NCBI GenBank assembly: GCA_026394935.1
Contig: JAPLZR010000081.1
Span: forward strand, 4,178-39,606
Source of the DNA: Candidatus Woesearchaeota archaeon
GTDB lineage: Archaea; Nanobdellota; Nanobdellia; Woesearchaeales; ARS49
DNA: 35,429 nucleotides
Direction of reading: 5' to 3'
Each line of letters begins with the position of its first letter. Within the stretch, counting starts at the first letter, position 1. The position numbers and the translations under genes are program-made. Below, in pieces: positions 30,696 to 35,429 of this stretch. Under the pieces are notes generated by a model that was not told the DNA's origin, did no database searches, and saw nothing but the letters and a program-made list of their open reading frames with translations.

Positions 30696-31172
30696 ATGTC
30701 ACAATATTTAAATACTTCAAAAGCCTGTACAGAACTAATGGGGGTTTCTCAGGAAGTAACAATACTTGAAAGAACAGTTCGCCGACTTGCTGCTGAGTTA
30801 GGTATTCCGTTGCGAAATACTGCGGGTGTTTCTTATGAGCAGGCGCTAGAAGGAAATAGCGGTATAGACCTTAACTATCACCGTGATTTTGATGGGTACG
30901 AGTGTTTTGCTGCTAAAAAAGAAAATAGTGGATTTGCGATCATGTCTGCCAGAGGAGAATATAGTATTTGTTTAAAAAATCGTGGTAGAAATCTGAAGAA
31001 AAGCGCTCTTGCCGAGCCAGCAAACGGAATTGAAAAAAAGCTAAATCTTCGAATACTAATTCCAGATGACATACGTTCAGAACCTGAGAAAATTCATGAG
31101 CCTCTTGTTGATATTGAAGAAGCTGAGCTTGATGCCATAACTTCTCGGACAGTATTGAAATATTTGTCCTAA
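30696..31172 (+). CDS. Uncharacterised 158-residue protein
   Basis: No family is recognised. It starts at ATG 30696, about 20 bases after the TATA box, so the mRNA is probably leaderless. Residues 15-45 (ELMGVSQEVTILERTVRRLA) are helical. The middle (YHRDFDGYECFAAKKENSGF, then IMSARGEYSICLKN) looks like a small beta-sheet domain. The end is acidic. Its stop overlaps by three bases that of the convergent RelE-like gene. Its own operator-like promoter, and its position between direct repeats, suggest a self-contained accessory unit. Confidence 0.55.
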   Translation: MSQYLNTSKACTELMGVSQEVTILERTVRRLAAELGIPLRNTAGVSYEQALEGNSGIDLNYHRDFDGYECFAAKKENSGFAIMSARGEYSICLKNRGRNLKKSALAEPANGIEKKLNLRILIPDDIRSEPEKIHEPLVDIEEAELDAITSRTVLKYLS

Positions 31173-31855
31173 GCTATTCCTAAGTGCTTATGCGTGTCTA
31201 TCGTTTTAAATAATGCCTTTTCGTCATTCCAGGAATAAACTATCCTGTGATCTCCCATTGGGTGGGGTAAATCTGCGTGCCTCCATCCTCTCCACAGGCC
31301 TGTTTTGATTTTCTGTGTGACTCCTGGAACATCAAACCAGCCCTTTGAAACATAAAACAGGATTTTTTCTTCAACTGCAGTTATTCTTTCTTTATATTGT
31401 GAATAAAGATTATCTTTTTCTTTAAGTTTGGCATATTCAGGCGAATATTCAAATGGTGGCAGTATCTGTGATTGAACTGGTGTTTTCAGGAAATCACTCA
31501 TTCTTTCTAATAAAGAGCCAATCACGTCTTTTTTTTCTTTAAAAACACAGGATAGTAATTCTTTCCAGGTTTCAGGATCTTCGGCAAAGGTCTGGTCGGT
31601 TATGTTTAGCTCTTTGTCAGCCAGTAATTTGAACTCTATCAATGCAGTTTGTACTGTCTGCCATGCGTCCTTTATTTGATTTGCACCATCTTCTTCAAGA
31701 CTTTGAATGATGGCAGGAATAATTACCCTAAGTTCATTAAAAATCTTGAATGCAAATTCTAATGTATTTTTTGCTTGTTCAATTTTTCCATCAATTAAAC
31801 GTCCATAAAATTCTTCCAGTGATTCTTTAAGCAAATTCACTTCTTTTACTTTCAT
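31169..31855 (-). CDS. Helical protein with C-terminal RelE/YoeB-like domain
   Basis: From ATG 31855, placed 21-33 bases after a TATA box at 31876-31888, the protein has 228 residues. The first 145 are long, charged helices (NLLKESLEEFYGRLIDGKIE, then AWQTVQTALIEFKLLADKEL). The last 65 or so resemble a RelE or YoeB-type toxin: LWRGWRHADLPHPMGDHRIV, then YSWNDEKALFKTIDTHKHLG, with the R-H-x-L plus D-H-R-I-V-Y and terminal T-H pattern. The N-terminal part could be a fused antitoxin-like or targeting domain. No separate antitoxin gene is adjacent. Confidence 0.5.
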   Translation of the reverse strand: MKVKEVNLLKESLEEFYGRLIDGKIEQAKNTLEFAFKIFNELRVIIPAIIQSLEEDGANQIKDAWQTVQTALIEFKLLADKELNITDQTFAEDPETWKELLSCVFKEKKDVIGSLLERMSDFLKTPVQSQILPPFEYSPEYAKLKEKDNLYSQYKERITAVEEKILFYVSKGWFDVPGVTQKIKTGLWRGWRHADLPHPMGDHRIVYSWNDEKALFKTIDTHKHLGIA

Positions 31856-31906
31856 ATTCGACGTTTTAGAAGAAGTTTTTATAAAAAACTTGTCATTTTT
31901 CAAACA

Positions 31907-31972
31907 TCGAGAATCCACCAGTCTATGACTGGTGGTTTACTATGTGCAAACCACAATAGGGTGGATTCTCGA
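31907..31972. repeat. Foldable inverted-repeat structure 1
   Basis: The outer arms TCGAGAATCCACC (31907-31919) and GGTGGATTCTCGA (31960-31972) are perfect over 13 bases. Inside are two smaller hairpins: CCAGTC-TAT-GACTGG (31917-31931 region) and GTGGTTT with AAACCAC (about 31932-31954). Together they make a three-way-junction or cloverleaf shape. The outer left arm lies close to the RelE-like gene's promoter. Confidence 0.8.
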
Positions 31973-31978
31973 GTGTGC

Positions 31979-32103
31979 TCAAGAACCACCGTGCCGTATC
32001 GCGTCATTATGCAGCATTCGCTTCATGCCACCGGTCACTTGAAAACGAAGTTTTCAAGTTCGTCAGAAACTTTGTTTCTGAGATATTGACCGGTGGTTCT
32101 TGA
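31979..32103. repeat. Foldable inverted-repeat structure 2
   Basis: The outer arms TCAAGAACCACCG (31979-31991) and CGGTGGTTCTTGA (32091-32103) are perfect over 13 bases. An alternative inner stem pairs CCACCGGTCA (32028-32037) with TGACCGGTGG (32087-32096). Inside that stem are ACTTGAAAAC-GAA-GTTTTCAAGT (32037-32059) and TCAGAAAC-TTT-GTTTCTGA (about 32063-32081). The design mirrors structure 1, six bases away. The 455-base gene gap at 31856-32310 is mostly these structures, repeats and promoters. Confidence 0.8.
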
Positions 32104-32116
32104 CAAGCAGCCATAA

Positions 32117-32133
32117 TCGAGCACCATTGCACT
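32117..32133 (+). repeat. Direct repeat TCGAGCACCATTGCACT, copy 2
   Basis: Exact match to 30519-30535. It lies 13 bases after foldable structure 2. Confidence 0.85.
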
Positions 32134-32230
32134 AAAAGTTCGTCCTCTTTTCATTCGGAGAGCATAATGGCGATTTTTCGACTACTCTTGGTTGCACTCT
32201 CGTTCCACCCAAATCCGCCTACGGCGTGTA

Positions 32231-32244
32231 CGTTTAATATCTGT
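32231..32244 (+). repeat. Direct repeat CGTTTAATATCTGT, copy 2
   Basis: Exact match to 29904-29917. It marks the right-hand limit of the A-rich island, just before the promoter of the 52-residue protein gene (ACATAAATATTAAAG, 32260-32274). Confidence 0.7.
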
Positions 32245-32310
32245 AATATAAGTAATAGAACATAAATATTAAAGTGTACTTATCTTTATGTGGTTTGGTG
32301 GGGGGTTTGA

Positions 32311-32469
32311 ATGGAAAACGAAATCTGTCCGACCATTGTTAAACTGCTGGACGAGCAGTATGTTGTTTATTTGAAGGAAGTGCCTTCTCGTGTTTTGGCT
32401 GGGGGAAAAGCGCAGTCTACTTGTGTGCGCGCGTTTGTTAGAAAGCTTTACCCGCCTGCGCTTGAGTAG
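32311..32469 (+). CDS. Small uncharacterised protein (52 aa)
   Basis: The frame reads MENEICPTIVKLLDEQYVVY, LKEVPSRVLAGGKAQSTCVR, then AFVRKLYPPALE. A G-rich ribosome-binding site (GGTGGGGGG) lies upstream of ATG 32311, and a TATA-like element lies at 32260-32274. The sequence has a G/T-rich coding strand like the chromosomal genes, unlike the island to its left. No family is recognised. Its 3' end overlaps the convergent permease gene by 22 bases. Confidence 0.65.
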   Translation: MENEICPTIVKLLDEQYVVYLKEVPSRVLAGGKAQSTCVRAFVRKLYPPALE

Positions 32470-33233
32470 CTTTTTATTGCGTGTCTCCAGAGCATTAGTG
32501 ATGCGATGAAGAATGCTGCTACTGGCAGGAGTGTTATTAGCAGCATTTTTGCTGTTACTCCGCTGATGAGTGCTTGTGCTGGGTAGAAACTGCTGACTGC
32601 TATGGGAAATAAAAACGTGAGTGCGAACCTTATTCCTGTGCCGTAAACGTTCAGTGGGTATCTTGCGAAGTCTGTGATTTTTGAGTATAGGAATTCGAGT
32701 GCTTCGCTTTTTACTGCTATGAATCCCATGCTTGATATGATTATGTTTGCTGACAGGTGCACGAAGTAGCCTGCTATTACGAGTATGATGTACGCGAGTG
32801 TTGCGAGTGTGAAGAATGGTATGCCGATTTGCATTGCTGAGTGTATGACTATTGCTAGTCCTACGATGATTTCTGCTATGCCGTAGTGGTCTGTTGTTAG
32901 TGCGAGCAGATACAAAAGTGTTGGGTATGGTTTCAATAAATACTGGTCGAATTCTCCTTCGTTTATCGCGTCCAATACCCACCAGGATAGTGTGAATGCT
33001 GATGTTCTTGCTAGCCCCATTACGAGTATTAGTGTTCCTTGGAACAGCATTAGTTGGCTGAAGGTCCATCCTGGAAGTCCTGATGTTGTGTTGTAGATGA
33101 ACAGTGTGACTAGTGGTCCTATTAGGTCTGAGAATACTACTGAGATTGTTTTGATGAGAAAGTCGTATTTGTATGCTAAGTCTCTCATTATCCAGATTCC
33201 TGCGCACCGCCGTAATAGCTTGAAATATTTCAC
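32448..33233 (-). CDS. ABC-2 type permease (second of two)
   Basis: The product has 261 residues and about six membrane helices, with the motif INEGEFDQYLLKPYPTLLYL, characteristic of the ABC2_membrane_6 family. The start is a GTG overlapping the previous permease's stop (GTGA). It forms the membrane channel with the neighbouring permease and is powered by the ATPase at 34033. Relatives export drugs, lipids or polysaccharides. The substrate here cannot be deduced. Confidence 0.85.
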   Translation of the reverse strand: MKYFKLLRRCAGIWIMRDLAYKYDFLIKTISVVFSDLIGPLVTLFIYNTTSGLPGWTFSQLMLFQGTLILVMGLARTSAFTLSWWVLDAINEGEFDQYLLKPYPTLLYLLALTTDHYGIAEIIVGLAIVIHSAMQIGIPFFTLATLAYIILVIAGYFVHLSANIIISSMGFIAVKSEALEFLYSKITDFARYPLNVYGTGIRFALTFLFPIAVSSFYPAQALISGVTAKMLLITLLPVAAFFIASLMLWRHAIKSYSSAGG

Positions 33234-34030
33234 AGTCCCACGCTCGCGTATCTTTTAATTGCTCTTTTCCATATCAAATGCGCGATGAAATAGATGATTG
33301 CTATCCAGAGTAATTGTATGGCGAGTGATTTGATTATCATCGCTTTTGTTATCGTGCCCAAATAAATGGTGATTGGGACGAATTTTGTGTACTCGAATGG
33401 CAGGTAGTGGAAGATTGTTTGCGACCACGCCGGGAATAGTGTTAGTGGTATGAAGCTTCCGCTGAAGAATCCGAGTGTTGCTCTTCTTAGTCTTCTTAGT
33501 CCTGCTATTCTTTTGAGCCAGAATGCTGTTAGTCCGAGGCAGTACGTCATTCCGAAGTATATGAAGAACGCGAATACGATTGATATGAGGAAGGCTATTG
33601 TGTTGAATGCTGTTGTTGTTCTTAGTCCGAAGAATACGAAGCCTATCAAAAACACTGGTATCATCTGCCATAGTATGTTCATCAGGTTTATTCCTATTTC
33701 GAATGACATGTACCAGGTTATGAATGAGATTGGTTTTAGGAGTCCTGTTATCATTCTTCCCCAGATGAGGTCGTTTTCCATCCATTTGTCGACTTCTGAC
33801 CAGGTGACGAATCCTACTATCATGCTTAGGATGTAGTAGTTTACCATTTCTGGGAATGCGAATCCGCCTACGGTTGCTGTTCCCATGTATGCGTAGATTG
33901 ATTTCCATAGAAAGTAGTAGATTATCAGGGAGATGGGCGTGCTTAGCATCATGACGATGCCTTCAAATCTGTATGCGCTCCATACTTTTATGCCTGCTTT
34001 GGCAAATGCCCAGTTGCCTTGTAGGTTCAT
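33230..34030 (-). CDS. ABC-2 type permease (first of two)
   Basis: The product has 266 residues and about six membrane helices. Features include an N-terminal amphipathic segment (WAFAKAGIKVWSAYRFEG) and the family's WGRMITGLLKPISFITWYMS region. It starts two bases after the ATPase stop and overlaps the next permease by four bases. It is related to the other permease, so the transporter is probably a heterodimeric channel. Confidence 0.85.
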   Translation of the reverse strand: MNLQGNWAFAKAGIKVWSAYRFEGIVMMLSTPISLIIYYFLWKSIYAYMGTATVGGFAFPEMVNYYILSMIVGFVTWSEVDKWMENDLIWGRMITGLLKPISFITWYMSFEIGINLMNILWQMIPVFLIGFVFFGLRTTTAFNTIAFLISIVFAFFIYFGMTYCLGLTAFWLKRIAGLRRLRRATLGFFSGSFIPLTLFPAWSQTIFHYLPFEYTKFVPITIYLGTITKAMIIKSLAIQLLWIAIIYFIAHLIWKRAIKRYASVGL

Positions 34031-34032
34031 TT

Positions 34033-35007
34033 TTATTCCTTGTAGATTTTCTTGATGATTTCTTCTATTGGTGGGTCTGTGACTGTGATGTCTGCTACGT
34101 CAAAGTTTTGGAGGAGGTAGTTGATTAGTTGTTGTACTGGTTTTTTGCTGGTGTCAAGCTCGAGTTTCAGCATGTATCCTTGTTTTTCGAGGACTTTGCA
34201 TCCTTTGAACTTGAACGGTCCGACTTTTCCTGACAGTTTTACTTCTATGTGTTTGTCAGTGATGTATTTTTTCTTGATGTCTTCGAGAGGTCCGTCGTAG
34301 ATTATTTGTCCGTGGTTGATGATTATGATTCTTTTGCAGAGTTTTTCTATGTCTTGCATGTCGTGTGTTGTGACGATGAATGTTGTTTTGTATTTTTTGT
34401 TGACTTTGAGTACGAAGTCTCTGAACTTGTCTTTTGCGATTACGTCTAGCCCTATTGTCGGCTCGTCGAGGAATACGAGTGGCGGGTTGTGGAGTAGTGC
34501 GTTGATTATTTCGCATCTCATTCTTTCTCCTAGTGATAGTTCTCTGACTGGTGATTTGATGACTTCTTCTACTTCAAGGAGTGAAATCATTTCTTTGAGT
34601 CTTTTCGTGAATTCTGAGTCAGGCGTTCCGTAGATGTCTTTGTTCATGTAGAATGAGTCTATTGGCGGCAGGTCCCATATCATTTGGGTTTTTTGTCCGA
34701 ATACTACTCCTATGTGGGCTACGTATTTTATCCTGTTTTCCCAGGGCGTCATTCCTATGATGTTTGCTTCTCCGCTGTCCGGCCATAGGAGTCCTGATAG
34801 AATTTTTACTAGTGTTGATTTTCCTGCGCCGTTTGGTCCTATTAAGCCGACTATTTCTCCTTTTTCTATGTCGAGGCTTGCGTTTTTGAGCGCTTCTTTT
34901 ATGGTGTATTTTCTGCTGAAGAGTGATTTGATTGCTTCAAGGACTCCTTGTTCTCTTTTGTATACTTTGAAGGTTTTGCGCAGGTCTTTGACGTGTATTA
35001 TTGGCAT
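34033..35007 (-). CDS. ABC transporter ATPase
   Basis: From ATG 35007, which follows GGGTGA, the protein has 324 residues. A longer in-frame version lacks support. Walker A is GPNGAGKSTLVKIL, the signature is LSLGERMR, Walker B is LVFLDEPTIGLD, and the switch His lies in VTTHDMQDIEKLCKR. The last 80 residues are a beta-rich regulatory domain of the type seen in drug and lipid exporters. It heads the exporter operon with the two permeases. Confidence 0.95.
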   Translation of the reverse strand: MPIIHVKDLRKTFKVYKREQGVLEAIKSLFSRKYTIKEALKNASLDIEKGEIVGLIGPNGAGKSTLVKILSGLLWPDSGEANIIGMTPWENRIKYVAHIGVVFGQKTQMIWDLPPIDSFYMNKDIYGTPDSEFTKRLKEMISLLEVEEVIKSPVRELSLGERMRCEIINALLHNPPLVFLDEPTIGLDVIAKDKFRDFVLKVNKKYKTTFIVTTHDMQDIEKLCKRIIIINHGQIIYDGPLEDIKKKYITDKHIEVKLSGKVGPFKFKGCKVLEKQGYMLKLELDTSKKPVQQLINYLLQNFDVADITVTDPPIEEIIKKIYKE

Positions 35008-35112
35008 TGCTTCACCCTTTTTGGTATGAGCCTGTTTGGAACTACTTAAATTTTGCTGAAAACCGTAAATATTATATTTAAGCGGCAAATTCAGTACTCT
35101 TGGGTGGTCAGT

Positions 35113-35429
35113 ATGAAAGAAATGCATTATGGTTTTTTCAGGAAATGGAAGGATTTCTTTGTGCATCCGTCAGAGATGTTTGAGTCTTTGCTTTTGGAGC
35201 CGGTTGAAAGGACTGCTACGATTATTGTTCCTCAGCTTTTGATTTTGTTCGTGCTTAATTATTTTGTATACACGATGGGGGATTATACTGCGTTTGCTAA
35301 CCTTCTGCCTAATTATTTTCAGAATCTGGGGTTTTCCTTTATTTTGATATTGGTGGCTTCGTATTTCTTCTTTATGCACGGTTTTATGAGATTGCTTGGC
35401 GGTTCTGGCTCGATGGCTGATACTTTTGC
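35113..35429 (+). CDS. Yip1-like membrane protein, truncated by the window edge
   Basis: The visible 105 residues start MKEMHYGFFRKWKDFFVHPS after a GGTGGT ribosome-binding site, with a TATA element at 35071-35082. An amphipathic N-terminus is followed by two hydrophobic helices (TIIVPQLLILFVLNYFVY and FSFILILVASYFFFMHGFM), then LLGGSGSMADTF, which resembles the LLGG(K/S)GSF motif of Yip1-domain proteins. The gene runs off the right end. It is divergent from the ABC operon. Confidence 0.6.
   Translation, partial: MKEMHYGFFRKWKDFFVHPSEMFESLLLEPVERTATIIVPQLLILFVLNYFVYTMGDYTAFANLLPNYFQNLGFSFILILVASYFFFMHGFMRLLGGSGSMADTF

Noticed and set aside
32269..33207. A 312-codon open frame on the minus strand overlapping the permease gene.
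   Set aside because: It is a low-complexity Arg/His/Asn/Ser-rich shadow in another frame of a clear ABC permease and lacks any domain.
1..35429. tRNA genes, rRNA genes, CRISPR arrays, integrases or transposases.
   Set aside because: I looked for T-loop-like GGTTCRANTCC patterns, regularly spaced repeats and recombinase motifs on both strands and saw none convincing. A tRNA or profile search would be needed to exclude them.

Overview
The window reads as a piece of an archaeal chromosome, probably from a DPANN lineage close to Woesearchaeota or Pacearchaeota. Pointers to this are an archaeal family B DNA polymerase, ribosomal protein eL15, TATA/BRE promoters close to start codons, GGTG-type Shine-Dalgarno sites, many very small proteins, and an exported protein with a PGF-type C-terminal anchor. 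The genus cannot be named from the sequence. The + strand is rich in G and T across most of the window whichever strand is coding. Several accessory segments break this rule.

Layout. 1-3084: a receiver-domain protein (cut by the window edge) overlapping polB. 3085-4149: a toxin-antitoxin islet wedged into the 3' end of polB and bounded by a second copy of the polB tail. 4146-6599: small HTH, NDT-like and zinc-ribbon proteins, eL15 and two tiny TTG-start proteins. 6718-14045: an exported helical protein overlapping a 1912-residue surface protein with cadherin-like, Ig-like, beta-helix and PKD modules and a C-terminal membrane anchor. 14108-17633: STAS-like protein, cysteine-cluster proteins, radical SAM enzyme, wHTH regulator and DUF3467. 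17679-21407: heat-shock operon grpE-dnaK-(52-aa membrane protein)-dnaJ behind a palindromic operator. 21409-22143: exported beta-carbonic anhydrase.

22189-26905 is the most unusual block. On the minus strand it holds a sigma-70-region-2-like protein, a membrane-bound Hanks-type Ser/Thr kinase with an internal twin-arginine segment, a SelO-like kinase-fold protein, a second copy of the kinase tail, and a helical protein. As at polB, a cargo gene lies between an intact gene and an extra copy of that gene's 3' end. Two such events in 35 kb suggest a recurrent route for acquiring cargo at gene 3' ends.

26995-27905: membrane protein plus wHTH pair. 27973-32244: an A-rich accessory island with a YdeI-like protein, an HTH-nucleotidyltransferase/HEPN pair, orphan proteins, a long protein with a RelE-like end, two large foldable inverted-repeat structures and two pairs of direct repeats. 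32311-35429: a 52-aa protein, an ABC-2 exporter (ATPase and two permeases) and the start of a Yip1-like membrane protein.
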